This document shows positions 18,613 through 28,659 of a stretch of DNA of 64,000 nt, piece by piece. Position 1 is the stretch's first letter. Each line of letters starts with the position of its first letter. The position numbers were made by a program, and so were the translations under genes. The stretch covers positions 248,001 through 312,000 of the forward strand of contig DASRBI010000017.1 in assembly GCA_035685165.1 (NCBI GenBank), given 5' to 3'. The stretch is from DATFDN01 sp035685165 (GTDB lineage: Bacteria; Pseudomonadota; Alphaproteobacteria; Acetobacterales; Acetobacteraceae). The notes under the pieces are model-generated. The model saw only the letters and a list, made by a program, of their open reading frames with translations. It did no database searches and was not told the DNA's origin.

Positions 18613-19806
18613 CTACGACCACGCAACCCGCGTCGGTGGATGCGCGCGCACCGCTGCCTCGTTCACATCCGCCCCCCAGCCCGCGCCGGACGGGATGAGC
18701 AGCTCGCCCGCCTCGATCACGGGGGGCGGGACGACCAGATCGTCCTTCCAGGGAACGTCGGCGATGTCGATCTCCATGACGCGGAAATTGGGAATCGCGG
18801 CGCAGAAATGCGCGCTCATCATCGTGCCGAGATGGCCGTTGAAGTTGTGGGGCGCGACGTTGACCTCGTAAGTCTCGGCCATCGCGGCGATCTTCATCGC
18901 TTCCAGGATGCCGTTCCACGGCACGTCGATGATCGCCACGTCCACCGACTGCTGCTCGAAATAAGGCCGGTACTGCGTCCGCCCGAACAACGACTCGCAG
19001 AAGGCGATGCGCGTGCGCGAGCAGCGCCGGATGGTGGCGAGCGCCGCCGGGTCGTAGGAATCGATCTCCAGCCACGCGAGGTCGAACGGCTCCAGCGCCT
19101 GCGCGATTCGGATATAGCCCTCGGTGCGGAAGTTGAAGTTGAGGTCGAGATGCAGCCCGACCTCCGGCCCCGCGCCGTCGCGGAACGCTGCCATCTGCGC
19201 CACCAGGTCGCGCGTGATCGCCGCATCCGGCGCGCGCCCGGGCAGGAAGGGCGCATTGAAGCCCGGCATGTACAGGCCAGGCTCGGCGCCGAGGCGCATG
19301 ATGTTGGTCTTGAGCCCCTTGAAGCCGCGCCGCGCCACTTCGGCGCCCTGCGCGCGCACGTCGTCGAGCGTGCGGATCGGTGGCGCGCCGGTCCAGTCGC
19401 GGAACTTCTCACCGTACATCACCTGATAGGAGCCGCAATGCGACCAATAGAGGCGCAGCCGCTCGCGCACCGGGCCGCCCAGCAGCTCATAGACGGGGAT
19501 GCCGAGCGCCTTCGCCTTCAGATCGACGAGCGCGTTCTCAATCGCGGCGATCGCCTGCTGGTTCATACCGCCGGGGGCAGCGCGCGTGACGCCGTGCAGG
19601 AAGGCGCTGTGGCGCTCGACGGGGCGCGGGTCCTGGCCGATCAGCCGCTCGGCGAGGCGGCGGATCACCTCGGCCAGCCCTTGCGAGCCGTAGGACTCCA
19701 TGAACTCCGACCAGCCCACCAAGCCGTTGTCGGCCTCGATTTTGAGGAAGGAGAAGTCGCGCCAGCCCGCGCCGCAGCTCAGCGTCTCGATCCGTGCGAT
19801 CCGCAT
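18613..19806 (-). CDS. Mandelate racemase/muconate lactonizing enzyme family protein (enolase superfamily)
   Basis: A 397-residue enolase-superfamily enzyme. The capping domain is followed by a barrel with GFKGLKTNI (catalytic lysine region), metal ligands in LHLDLNFNF, AWLEIDS and AFCESLF, and a late VAPHNFNGHLG with the His expected for the MR subgroup. Such enzymes abstract a proton alpha to a carboxylate, often in sugar-acid dehydration; the substrate is unknown. The start at 19806 has GGAGGGG upstream, which excludes the longer frame. It converges on serB and is divergent from the SGNH hydrolase. Confidence 0.88.
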   Translation of the reverse strand: MRIARIETLSCGAGWRDFSFLKIEADNGLVGWSEFMESYGSQGLAEVIRRLAERLIGQDPRPVERHSAFLHGVTRAAPGGMNQQAIAAIENALVDLKAKALGIPVYELLGGPVRERLRLYWSHCGSYQVMYGEKFRDWTGAPPIRTLDDVRAQGAEVARRGFKGLKTNIMRLGAEPGLYMPGFNAPFLPGRAPDAAITRDLVAQMAAFRDGAGPEVGLHLDLNFNFRTEGYIRIAQALEPFDLAWLEIDSYDPAALATIRRCSRTRIAFCESLFGRTQYRPYFEQQSVDVAIIDVPWNGILEAMKIAAMAETYEVNVAPHNFNGHLGTMMSAHFCAAIPNFRVMEIDIADVPWKDDLVVPPPVIEAGELLIPSGAGWGADVNEAAVRAHPPTRVAWS

Positions 19807-19888
19807 CTCGTCCCCTCCGGTTTGGTGTTGAAGCGAGCCTAGCCTCGCCGCGTCTGGCACGAAATCCGTCCCGGGCTATAAGCCGCGG

Positions 19889-20677
19889 ATGCCGACCCGA
19901 CGCGCCCTGATCACCGCTGCCGCGCTGTTGCCAAGCCTGCGCGCGCCCGCGGATGCCCGCACCATCCTCGCCGCAACCCCGATCTCGCGGATGGACCTGC
20001 CGTGGTGGAAGCGCCGCTTCGAAGAAAAGCAGGCGGAGCTGCGTGCCCGCCCCCCGCGGCTCGTGTTCTATGGCGACTCCATCACGCAGAACTGGGAGCG
20101 CAGCGGGCCGCCGGAATGGCAGAATTTCGCGCCCATCTGGCGCGCCTTCTACGGCGACCGCGACGCGCTCAATCTCGGCTTCACGGGCGATACCACCGCC
20201 AGCCTGCTCTGGCGCGTCGAGCACGGCGAGGCCGAAGGGATCGCGCCGAAGGCCGCGGTGATCCTGATCGGCGCCAACAATCTCGGCCGGCTTCATTGGT
20301 CGGCTGAGGACACACTCGCCGGCATCGACGCGATCATCAGCGAGCTTCGCCGCCGCCTGCCGCGCACGCAGCTCGTGCTCTTAAGCGTGCTGCCGTCCGG
20401 TCGGGGTGCCTGGGCGGAGGCGACGCGGGCTGCGATCAACGCCGGTCTTGCCGCGCGCTACCGGGAGGGCGTGCCGGGCGTCACCTATCTCGACGTGACC
20501 GGCATCTTCCTGCGCGACGGCCGGATCGACACCGGGGCCTATCTCGACCCGCGGCTTACGCCGCCGGAACCGGCGCTGCACCCGGATGCACGCGCCGCGG
20601 CCCGCATGGCGGCGGCGATCGAGCCGACGCTTGCCCGCCTGCTCGGGGACCGCGAGCACCGGATGCCGGGCGCCTGA
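19889..20677 (+). CDS. Exported SGNH/GDSL-type hydrolase
   Basis: A 262-residue SGNH hydrolase. The leader P-T-R-R-A-L-I-T-A-A-A-L-L contains twin arginines before a hydrophobic core, so Tat export is plausible. Block I is FYGDSIT (nucleophile Ser), block II has Gly in LGFTGDTT, block III Asn in IGANNLG, and the Asp/His pair is near ALHPD, so the catalytic set looks complete. It resembles acetylhydrolase/platelet-activating-factor-acetylhydrolase-like esterases of this length. It stands alone, divergent from the enolase-superfamily gene. Confidence 0.85.
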   Translation: MPTRRALITAAALLPSLRAPADARTILAATPISRMDLPWWKRRFEEKQAELRARPPRLVFYGDSITQNWERSGPPEWQNFAPIWRAFYGDRDALNLGFTGDTTASLLWRVEHGEAEGIAPKAAVILIGANNLGRLHWSAEDTLAGIDAIISELRRRLPRTQLVLLSVLPSGRGAWAEATRAAINAGLAARYREGVPGVTYLDVTGIFLRDGRIDTGAYLDPRLTPPEPALHPDARAAARMAAAIEPTLARLLGDREHRMPGA

Positions 20678-21044
20678 ACCGGCCCCGCCTCCCGGCGGCC
20701 CCGGCTGGTCAACGTCGTGTTTGTCGGCGCGCCGCATGGCGGGGATCGCAACTAGGTGCTGACCGCCACCGGGGTGTTCGGCATGGAACCGCTAAATTCT
20801 ATCCGCCTGCCGCCCGCTTCGAGGAGGTCGCGATGCCGCGCCGCGGGCGTCATATCGGCCATCTGGCGCGGGCCGAGGATGGCAGCGCCTATCGCTGAGC
20901 CGGGCGCGGCGTCGCTCACGTTCGCGTCAGCGCGAGCCGCAACGCACGCGTCATATTGTAATGTACTGTTTCCGCCGGATTGTTGACCCATTCCGCGCGC
21001 CTTATTAGCCCCCGTGAGGTTCGCAGGGCAGGGGCGCATTTGCG
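20678..21044. other. Intergenic region upstream of the RND efflux operon
   Basis: 367 bases with no convincing gene. Most is GC-rich, but about 20951-20970 (tcatattgtaatgtactgtt) is a conspicuous AT-rich patch, and TTGACC follows at 20983 with TATTAG at 21003, a spacing too short for a standard promoter. The patch could hold the operon promoter or a regulator site, but I see no perfect palindrome and no adjacent regulator gene. The minus-strand frame through it lacks codon structure. Confidence 0.4.
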
Positions 21045-22268
21045 GTGGATGAGCGCGTCGAATTCGTTGAATCGCCGCCGTCCGTGTCGCAGCCGGTGCG
21101 GGTGCGGCGGCGGCGGGGCCGGCTGCTATGGCTCCTGCTCATCGTCGCGCTTGTAATCGGCATCGGGTACTGGCTCGGCCATCGCGGCGGGGGTGCGCGG
21201 CCAGGACGGCAGGCATTCGAGGCGCCGCAGCCGGTGGGCGCGGCGGTGATCGGCACCGGCGATATCCGCGTCATGCTGAACGAGCTCGGCACCGTCACAC
21301 CGCTCGATACCGTCACCGTGCTGCCGCAGGTCAGCGGGCCGCTGATCTCAGTGCCGTTCAAGGAAGGCCAGATCGTCAAGAAGGGCGATGCGCTGGCCGA
21401 GATCGACCCGCGGCCGTTCCAGGCGGCGCTGCAGCAGGCTGAGGGACAGCTCGCGCATGATCAGGGCGTGCTCGATCAGGCGAAGGCCGACCTGCAACGC
21501 TACACGACGCTGGCCCGCCAGGATTCGATCGCCCAGCAGCAGGTGCAGGACCAGCGTTTCTTGGTGGAGCAGGACGAGGGCACGGTGAAGGCGGACCAGG
21601 GGACGGTCGCCACCGATCAGCTCAACCTCGGCTACACGCACATCGTCTCGCCGATCGACGGCATGGTGGGCCTGCGGCTCGCCGATCCCGGCAACTACAT
21701 CACCTCATCGAGCAGCACCGGCATCGCGGTGATCAACCAGATGCAGCCGATGTCGGTGATCTTCACCGTGCCGCAGCAGAACATCGACGAAATCATGGCG
21801 CGGATGCAGGCCGGTGCGACCATGCCGGTCTATGCGTTCGACGCCTCCAACACCAAGCTGATCGACACGGGTACGCTCTCGAATATCGACAATCAGGTGA
21901 ACACCACCACCGGCACGGTGCGGATACGGGCCCTCTTTCCGAACGCGAAGAACCAGCTTTTTCCGCAGCAGTTCGTTAATGTGCGCCTGCTCGTCGATAC
22001 GCTGAAGAACGTGGTACGCGTGCCGGTGCCGGCGGTGCAGACCGGCGCCCCCGGCACCTATGTCTGGGTGATCAAGCCGGATGGCACGGTGGCGGCGCAG
22101 CCGGTGAAGCTCGGCCCGGTGGACGGCGACTACCAGCAGGTGATCGAGGGGTTGCAGCCAGGCGAGCAGGTCGTGACGGATGGCACCGACCGGCTGCGCG
22201 ACGGCACCAAGGTCACAATTCCCCCGGCCGCCGCGCCCGCGACGGGTGAGCCCGCGCAAAAGCAGTGA
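21045..22268 (+). CDS. mdtA: RND efflux periplasmic adaptor subunit (MdtA-like)
   Basis: A 407-residue membrane-fusion protein with a GTG start. A single N-terminal membrane helix covers about residues 27-45, after a basic RRRRGR stretch. The split lipoyl motif (VSGPLISVPFKEGQIVKKGDAL and YTHIVSPIDGMVG), a coiled-coil hairpin between them and beta-barrel sequences are typical of the MdtA type. It links the inner-membrane RND pump to the outer-membrane channel. Its TGA overlaps the GTG of mdtB (GTGA), so the operon is translationally coupled. No dedicated regulator gene is adjacent. Confidence 0.93.
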   Translation: MDERVEFVESPPSVSQPVRVRRRRGRLLWLLLIVALVIGIGYWLGHRGGGARPGRQAFEAPQPVGAAVIGTGDIRVMLNELGTVTPLDTVTVLPQVSGPLISVPFKEGQIVKKGDALAEIDPRPFQAALQQAEGQLAHDQGVLDQAKADLQRYTTLARQDSIAQQQVQDQRFLVEQDEGTVKADQGTVATDQLNLGYTHIVSPIDGMVGLRLADPGNYITSSSSTGIAVINQMQPMSVIFTVPQQNIDEIMARMQAGATMPVYAFDASNTKLIDTGTLSNIDNQVNTTTGTVRIRALFPNAKNQLFPQQFVNVRLLVDTLKNVVRVPVPAVQTGAPGTYVWVIKPDGTVAAQPVKLGPVDGDYQQVIEGLQPGEQVVTDGTDRLRDGTKVTIPPAAAPATGEPAQKQ

Positions 22269-25200
22269 GTCCGTCGCGCCTCTTCATCCTCCGGCCGGTC
22301 GGCACCGCGCTGTTAATGGCGGCGATCTTGCTGGTCGGTATCGCCGGATATTTCTTCCTGCCCGTCTCCGCCTTGCCGGAGGTCGAATATCCGACGATCC
22401 AGGTTTCCACCTTCTATCCGGGCGCGAGCCCGGAGGTGATGGCTTCCTCGGTCACGGCGCCGCTCGAGGTGCAGTTCGGGCAGATGCCCGGGCTAAGCCA
22501 GATGTATTCGCAGAGCTCGGGCGGCGCCTCGGTGATCACGCTGCAGTTCGGCCTCGATCTCAGCATCGACGTCGCCGAGCAGGAGGTACAAGCGGCAATC
22601 AATGCGGCGAGCAACCTGCTGCCGTCCAATCTTCCGGCGCCGCCGATCTATGCCAAGGTGAACCCTGCCGACGCGCCGATCCTGACACTCGCGCTCACTT
22701 CCAACACCCTGCCGCTGACGCAGATCGAGGATTACGCCGAAACGCGGCTGGCGCAGAAAATCTCGCAGCAGCCGGGGGTGGGGCTGGTCAGCATCAGCGG
22801 CGGACAGCGCAAGTCAGTCCGCATCCAGGTCAATCCGCGCGCGGCCGCCGCCTACGGGATCAGCGTGGACGATCTCCGCACCACGCTCGGCAACGCCAAT
22901 GTCAATCAGCCGAAGGGCAATTTCGACGGGCCGGCGCTCGATTCGACGATCAACGACAACGACCAGATCACGAGTGCCGAAGCCTACGCGCATCTGGTGG
23001 TCGCGTACCGCAACGGCGCGCCGGTGCGGCTGTCGGACGTGGCGACCGTGACCTCGGGACCCGAGAACAAGGAGCTCGCCGCCTGGGCTAACAAGACGCC
23101 CGCCGTGATCCTGAACATCCAGCGCCAGCCGGGTGCCAACGTGATCCAGGTGGTGGACAACATCAAGAAGCTGCTGCCGCAGCTCACCGCCACCATGCCG
23201 CCCTCGGTGATGACCTCCGTCCTGACCGACCGAACCGGCACGATCCGCGCCTCGGTGAACGACGTGGAGTTCGAGCTGCTGCTGGCGGTCGCGCTGGTGG
23301 TCCTGGTGATTTTCCTGTTCCTGCGGAACCTGCCCGCGACCGTGATCCCAAGCCTGTCGGTGCCGTTGTCGCTGGTCGGCACGCTGGCGGTGATGTATTT
23401 GCTCGGCTTCAGCCTCGATAACCTGTCGCTGATGGCGCTGACCATCTCCACCGGCTTCGTGGTGGACGATGCCATCGTGATGATCGAGAACATCGCCCGC
23501 TTCGTGGAGATGGGCGATCCGCCGCTCGAGGCCGCGCTGAAGGGCTCCGAGCAGATCGGCTTCACGATCATCTCGCTCACCGTCTCCTTGATCGCGGTGC
23601 TGATCCCGCTGCTGTTCATGGGCGACGTGGTGGGGCGGCTGTTCCACGAGTTCGCCATCACGCTCGCCACGACGATCGTGATCTCGGCCTTCGTCTCGCT
23701 GACGCTGGTGCCGATGATGTGCGCGCGCCTGATCCGCCATCGCGCCGAGCACGAGCGGACCCGCTTCGACCTTGCGCTCGAACGCGGGTTCAACTGGATC
23801 ATCGCCCGCTACGACCGCGCACTGAACGTGGTGCTCGATCACCAACCGCTGACCCTGCTGGTCGCTGTCGCGACACTGGCGCTGACGGTGGTGCTTTATC
23901 TCGTCGTGCCGAAGGGCTTCTTCCCGGTGCAGGACACCGGACTGATCCAGGGCATCTCGGTCGCCGCGCAGACCGTATCGTTCGATGCCATGGCGCAGCA
24001 CCAGCAGGCGCTGGCGGACGCGATCCTGAAGGACCCGGATGTTGAGAGCCTGAGCTCGTTCATCGGCGTCGATGGCACCAACATGACGCTGAACACCGGA
24101 CGGTTCCTGATCAATTTGAAGCCGCACGACGACCGCACGCTCGCCGCCTCGCAGATCGCCGAGCGGCTGCAGCGCGAGACCGCGAACGTCCAGGGGGTCA
24201 ATCTCTACCTCCAGCCCGTGCAGGACTTGACGCTGAACACCGCCGTCAGCCGCACGCAGTACCAGTTCGTGCTGGAGAATCCGAACAGTTCTGAGTTCGC
24301 GACCTGGGTGCCGAAGCTGCTCGATCAGCTCCGCAAATCGCCGAACCTGACGAACCTCTCGAGCGATCTTGCCGCACAGGGGCTCACGATCAATGTGGTG
24401 ATCGACCGCGCCAACGCCGCGCGGTTCGGGATTACGCCGGCGACGGTGGACAACGCGCTCTATGACCTGTTCGGTCAGCGCATCATCTCCACCATCTACA
24501 CGCAATCGAACCAGTACCGCGTGATCATGGAGGCGACGCCTTCGCTCCAGGCATCCATGGCGGCGCTGAATGCGGTCTACCTGCCGTCCTCGACGGCAGC
24601 CAACGGGCAGGTGCCGCTGTCGGCGATCGCGACGATCGAAAAGACATATAGCCCGCTTGAGATCAGCCATCTCGGCCAGTTCCCGGCCACCGCCATCTCC
24701 TTCGACGTGCCACCCGGTCGCTCGCTCGGCGCGGCGGTGGCCGACATCAGGCAGGCGGAGAAGGACATCGGCCTGCCGGCGAGCTTCGTCACTGCGTTCC
24801 AGGGATCGGCAGCGGCGCTGGAATCCTCGCTGTCGAACGAGCTGTTCCTCGTGCTGGCGGCGATCGCGACGGTGTACATCGTGCTCGGAGTGCTCTACGA
24901 GAGCTTCATCCATCCGATCACGATCCTCTCCACGCTGCCGTCAGCGGGCGTCGGGGCGTTGCTCGCGCTGCTAATCTCGGGCGGGCAGATCGACATCATC
25001 TCGATCATCGGCATCATCCTCTTGATCGGCATCGTGAAGAAAAACGCGATCATGATGATCGACTTCGCGCTGGAGGCCGAGCGCGAGGAAGGCCGCGCGC
25101 CGCGCGAGGCGATCCATCAGGCCGCACTCCTGCGCTTCCGCCCGATCCTGATGACCACGATGGCGGCACTGCTCGGCGCGCTGCCGCTGATGCTCGGCAG

Positions 25201-25378
25201 CGGCACCGGCTCGGAGCTGCGTAACCCGCTCGGCGTAACCATCGTCGGCGGGTTGCTGGTGAGCCAGCTTCTCACGCTGTTCACGACGCCGGTGATCTAC
25301 CTCTATTTCGACCGGCTGGCGGTGCGGCTGACCGGGCACGGACCGTCCAAGCTCGCGGGCGACGAGGCACCGACGTGA
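22265..25378 (+). CDS. mdtB: RND efflux pump inner-membrane subunit (MdtB-like)
   Basis: A 1037-residue HAE1-type RND transporter, full length. Features include FILRPVGTALLM at the start, the proton-relay region GFVVDDAIVMIENI in TM4, large periplasmic porter domains, and KKNAIMMIDFALEA near the end. In the E. coli model MdtB and MdtC form a heterotrimeric pump for drugs and bile salts; substrates here are unknown. It starts with a GTG overlapping the mdtA stop and ends overlapping the mdtC GTG start. The adjacent partner at 25375 makes the MdtBC pairing convincing. Confidence 0.95.
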   Translation: MSPSRLFILRPVGTALLMAAILLVGIAGYFFLPVSALPEVEYPTIQVSTFYPGASPEVMASSVTAPLEVQFGQMPGLSQMYSQSSGGASVITLQFGLDLSIDVAEQEVQAAINAASNLLPSNLPAPPIYAKVNPADAPILTLALTSNTLPLTQIEDYAETRLAQKISQQPGVGLVSISGGQRKSVRIQVNPRAAAAYGISVDDLRTTLGNANVNQPKGNFDGPALDSTINDNDQITSAEAYAHLVVAYRNGAPVRLSDVATVTSGPENKELAAWANKTPAVILNIQRQPGANVIQVVDNIKKLLPQLTATMPPSVMTSVLTDRTGTIRASVNDVEFELLLAVALVVLVIFLFLRNLPATVIPSLSVPLSLVGTLAVMYLLGFSLDNLSLMALTISTGFVVDDAIVMIENIARFVEMGDPPLEAALKGSEQIGFTIISLTVSLIAVLIPLLFMGDVVGRLFHEFAITLATTIVISAFVSLTLVPMMCARLIRHRAEHERTRFDLALERGFNWIIARYDRALNVVLDHQPLTLLVAVATLALTVVLYLVVPKGFFPVQDTGLIQGISVAAQTVSFDAMAQHQQALADAILKDPDVESLSSFIGVDGTNMTLNTGRFLINLKPHDDRTLAASQIAERLQRETANVQGVNLYLQPVQDLTLNTAVSRTQYQFVLENPNSSEFATWVPKLLDQLRKSPNLTNLSSDLAAQGLTINVVIDRANAARFGITPATVDNALYDLFGQRIISTIYTQSNQYRVIMEATPSLQASMAALNAVYLPSSTAANGQVPLSAIATIEKTYSPLEISHLGQFPATAISFDVPPGRSLGAAVADIRQAEKDIGLPASFVTAFQGSAAALESSLSNELFLVLAAIATVYIVLGVLYESFIHPITILSTLPSAGVGALLALLISGGQIDIISIIGIILLIGIVKKNAIMMIDFALEAEREEGRAPREAIHQAALLRFRPILMTTMAALLGALPLMLGSGTGSELRNPLGVTIVGGLLVSQLLTLFTTPVIYLYFDRLAVRLTGHGPSKLAGDEAPT

Positions 25379-28300
25379 ACATCTCGGCGACGTTCATAGG
25401 CCGCCCGGTCGCGACCACCTTGCTTACCATCGGCATCGTGCTGGCGGGCCTGTTCGCCTACGCCAAGCTGCCGGTTTCGCCGCTGCCGCAGGTGGATTTC
25501 CCGACCATCGCCGTGCTGGCGCAACTTCCGGGCGCGGGCCCCGAGACGGTGGCAACCAGCGTTGCCGCCCCGCTCGAACGCCATCTCGGGCAGATCGCCG
25601 ACGTGACGCAGATGACCTCCACGAGCTCGGTCGGGCAATGCCGGATCGTGCTGCAATTCGGCTTGAATCGCGACATCAACGGCGCGGCGCGCGACGTGGA
25701 GGCGGCGATCAACGCCGCCCGCGCCGATTTGCCGGCCAACCTCCGCAGCAATCCGACCTACCGCAAGGTGAACCCGGCCGATGCGCCCGTGCTGATCCTG
25801 GCGCTGACCTCGAAGACGCTCACGCGCGGGCAGATCTACAACGCGGCGACGAACGTCCTGCAGCAGCGCCTTTCGCAAATCAGCGGTGTCGGGCAGGTGA
25901 TCATCGGCGGCGCGGCGATGCCGGCGGTGCGTGTCGATCTCAATCCGCAGGCACTCTTTCAGTACGGCATCGGGCTCGAGGATGTGCGCGCGGCGCTTGC
26001 CTCCGCTAACGCCAACAGCCCCAAGGGAACGATCGACGCGAACGGCCAGCATTATCAGCTCAACACCAACGATCAGGCGACAGAGGCGAAGGACTACGTG
26101 CCGCTGGTCGTCGCCTACCGCAACGGCGCGGCGGTGCGGCTGGGCGACGTGGCGAGCGTGACGGATTCGGTGGAGAACATCCGCAACGCCGGGCTCGCCA
26201 ACGGCAATCCAGCGGTGCTGGTGATCATCTGGCGCCAGCCGGGGGCCAACATCATCACCACGGTCGACTCGGTGAAGGCAGCGCTGCCGCAGCTCGTCGC
26301 CGCCATGCCGCGCGACATCGACGTCACCGTCGCCAATGACCGCACGCCCACCATCCGCGCATCGCTCTCGGACACCCAGCGCACGCTGATCATCGCGGTC
26401 GCGCTGGTGACGGCGGTGGTGTTCCTGTTCCTGCGTAGCTGGCGGGCGACGCTCATTCCGGCGGTCGTCGTGCCGGTGTCGATCATCGGCACGTTCGGCA
26501 CGATGTACCTTCTGGGCTACAGCCTGGATAATCTCTCGCTGATGGCGCTGACCGTCTCCACCGGCTTCGTGGTGGACGATGCGATCGTCGTGCTGGAGAA
26601 CATCGCGCGCCACGTGGAAGCGGGAATGAACCGGCGCCAGGCGGCGCTGCTCGGTGCGCGTGAGGTGGGGTTCACCGTCATTTCCATCAGCCTCTCCCTG
26701 ATCGCGGTGTTCCTGCCGATCCTGCTGATGGGTGGCATCGTCGGAAGGCTGTTCCGGGAGTTCGCGGTCACGCTCTCGATGGCGATTTTGGTCTCGCTCC
26801 TGATCTCGCTCACCACCACGCCGATGATGGCCTCGATCCTGCTGCGCCCGCAGGCCGTGAACAAGGCGAAGAAGAACACGCTGTTCGACCGTGCGCTGAA
26901 TTTTTACGAACGCAGCCTCGCCTGGGCGCTCGAGCATTCGCTGCTGGTGATCGCCGTGCTCGGTGCGACGGTGGCGCTGACCGTCGTGCTCTACGCGGTG
27001 ATCCCCAAAGGGTTCTTTCCGCAGGAGGATACCGGCCGCCTGATCGGCGGGATGCAGGCGGACCAGGATGTCTCGTTCCCGGCGATGGAGCAGAAGCTCA
27101 CGCAGATGATGGCGATCGTGCAGCACGATCCCGCGGTGGCGGAGGTGGTGGGCTTCACCGGCCAGGGCAGCGGCGGCGCGGGCGGGCAGAGCAACACGGC
27201 GATGGTGTTCGTCTCACTTAAGCCGATCGGCCAGCGTTCGAGCATGGACGTGGTGATGAGCCGGCTGCGCCGCGCTCTGTCGCACGTGCCCGGGGCGCGG
27301 CTGTTCCTGGTGCCGATCCAGGACATCAGCGTTGGCGGCCGGCAGAGCAATGCCGCGTATCAGTACACGTTGCAAGGCGACAGCGCGGAAGAGCTGTACG
27401 CGTGGGCGCCGAAGCTGCTGACAGCGCTGGAGCACAACCCGATGCTGCGCGACGTCAATTCCGATCAGCAGCAGAGAGGGCTGGAGACAGATCTGGTGGT
27501 CGATCGCGCTGCCGCTGCGCGCTACGGGCTCAACATGTCGCAGATCGACAACACGCTCTACGACGCGTTCGGGCAGCGGCAGGTTTCGACGATCTACAGC
27601 GCGCAGAATCAGTATCACGTCGTGATGGAGGTCGAGCCGCGCTACTGGCAGAGCCCAACCGTGCTGAACGACATCTTCATCAGCACGGCCGGGGCCAGTC
27701 CGAACGGCACGCAATCGACCCAGCTTCCGGTCGCCACCGTGGCGTCGTCGCCTGCCGCCGGTAGCACGGCCCCTACTGCGAGCAACGCCGCCGAGAACGC
27801 GGCGACCAACGCGATCGCCTCGAGCGGGCGCGGCGCGGCCTCGGCCGGGACGGCGGTGAGCACCGGGGCGGAGACGATGATCCCGCTCTCCGACATCGCG
27901 AGTTACCAGCGCGGCAACACGCCGCTCGCCGTGAACCACCAAGGCGATTTCGTCGCCAGCACCATCTCGTTCAACCTGGCACCGGGCAAATCGCTGAGCG
28001 ACGCGGTGACGGCGATCGATCGGGCGGTGCGGCAAATCCGCCTTCCCGCCGACATTCACGGCAGTTTCGCCGGTACGGCGGCAACCTTCCAGGCCTCGCT
28101 GTCCACCGAACCGGAGCTCGTCGCGGCGGCGCTGATCGCCGTCTATATCGTGCTCGGCATCCTGTACGAGAGCCTGGTACATCCGATCACAATCCTCTCC
28201 ACCCTGCCCTCGGCGGGGATCGGCGCCTTGCTCGCGCTGATGCTGTTCAATACCGAGTTCAGCATCATCGCGCTGATCGGCGTGATCCTGCTGATCGGCA

Positions 28301-28659
28301 TCGTGAAGAAGAATGCCATCATGATGATCGACTTCGCGCTGGAAGCGGAGCGGCGGGACAATCTCGGCCCGCGCGATGCCATATTCCAAGCCTGCCTGTT
28401 GCGCTTCCGGCCAATCATGATGACCACCACCGCCGCGATGCTGGGCGCGATGCCGCTCGCCTTCAGCTTTGGCGTGGGATCGGAACTGCGCCAGCCGCTC
28501 GGTATCACCATCGTCGGCGGGCTGATCATGAGCCAGGTCCTGACGCTCTACACGACGCCGGTCCTCTATCTCTATCTCGACCGTTTCCGGCTGTTCGCGC
28601 TGGCGCAGTGGCACCGCATCTTCCCCGGCCCCGCCATGGCCGGAGGCGCCGCCGAATGA
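25375..28659 (+). CDS. mdtC: RND efflux pump inner-membrane subunit (MdtC-like) with low-complexity insertion
   Basis: A 1094-residue HAE1-type RND pump subunit. It starts FIGRPVATTLLTIGIV, has the TM4 motif GFVVDDAIVVLENI and KKNAIMMIDFALEAERR. It is longer than MdtC of about 1025 residues because roughly residues 772-836 (27690-27885) form an Ala/Ser/Thr/Gly-rich insertion just before the porter-domain strand MIPLSDIASYQ. Most MdtC proteins have a short loop there. The insertion is in frame, without stop codons. GTGA and ATGA overlaps tie it to mdtB and the outer-membrane factor. Confidence 0.95.
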   Translation: MNISATFIGRPVATTLLTIGIVLAGLFAYAKLPVSPLPQVDFPTIAVLAQLPGAGPETVATSVAAPLERHLGQIADVTQMTSTSSVGQCRIVLQFGLNRDINGAARDVEAAINAARADLPANLRSNPTYRKVNPADAPVLILALTSKTLTRGQIYNAATNVLQQRLSQISGVGQVIIGGAAMPAVRVDLNPQALFQYGIGLEDVRAALASANANSPKGTIDANGQHYQLNTNDQATEAKDYVPLVVAYRNGAAVRLGDVASVTDSVENIRNAGLANGNPAVLVIIWRQPGANIITTVDSVKAALPQLVAAMPRDIDVTVANDRTPTIRASLSDTQRTLIIAVALVTAVVFLFLRSWRATLIPAVVVPVSIIGTFGTMYLLGYSLDNLSLMALTVSTGFVVDDAIVVLENIARHVEAGMNRRQAALLGAREVGFTVISISLSLIAVFLPILLMGGIVGRLFREFAVTLSMAILVSLLISLTTTPMMASILLRPQAVNKAKKNTLFDRALNFYERSLAWALEHSLLVIAVLGATVALTVVLYAVIPKGFFPQEDTGRLIGGMQADQDVSFPAMEQKLTQMMAIVQHDPAVAEVVGFTGQGSGGAGGQSNTAMVFVSLKPIGQRSSMDVVMSRLRRALSHVPGARLFLVPIQDISVGGRQSNAAYQYTLQGDSAEELYAWAPKLLTALEHNPMLRDVNSDQQQRGLETDLVVDRAAAARYGLNMSQIDNTLYDAFGQRQVSTIYSAQNQYHVVMEVEPRYWQSPTVLNDIFISTAGASPNGTQSTQLPVATVASSPAAGSTAPTASNAAENAATNAIASSGRGAASAGTAVSTGAETMIPLSDIASYQRGNTPLAVNHQGDFVASTISFNLAPGKSLSDAVTAIDRAVRQIRLPADIHGSFAGTAATFQASLSTEPELVAAALIAVYIVLGILYESLVHPITILSTLPSAGIGALLALMLFNTEFSIIALIGVILLIGIVKKNAIMMIDFALEAERRDNLGPRDAIFQACLLRFRPIMMTTTAAMLGAMPLAFSFGVGSELRQPLGITIVGGLIMSQVLTLYTTPVLYLYLDRFRLFALAQWHRIFPGPAMAGGAAE

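Noticed and set aside
20983..21008. Possible sigma-70 promoter TTGACC / TATTAG before the efflux operon
   Set aside because: The spacer is only 14 bases, too short for a standard promoter, and no better -10 is found at 16-18 bases.
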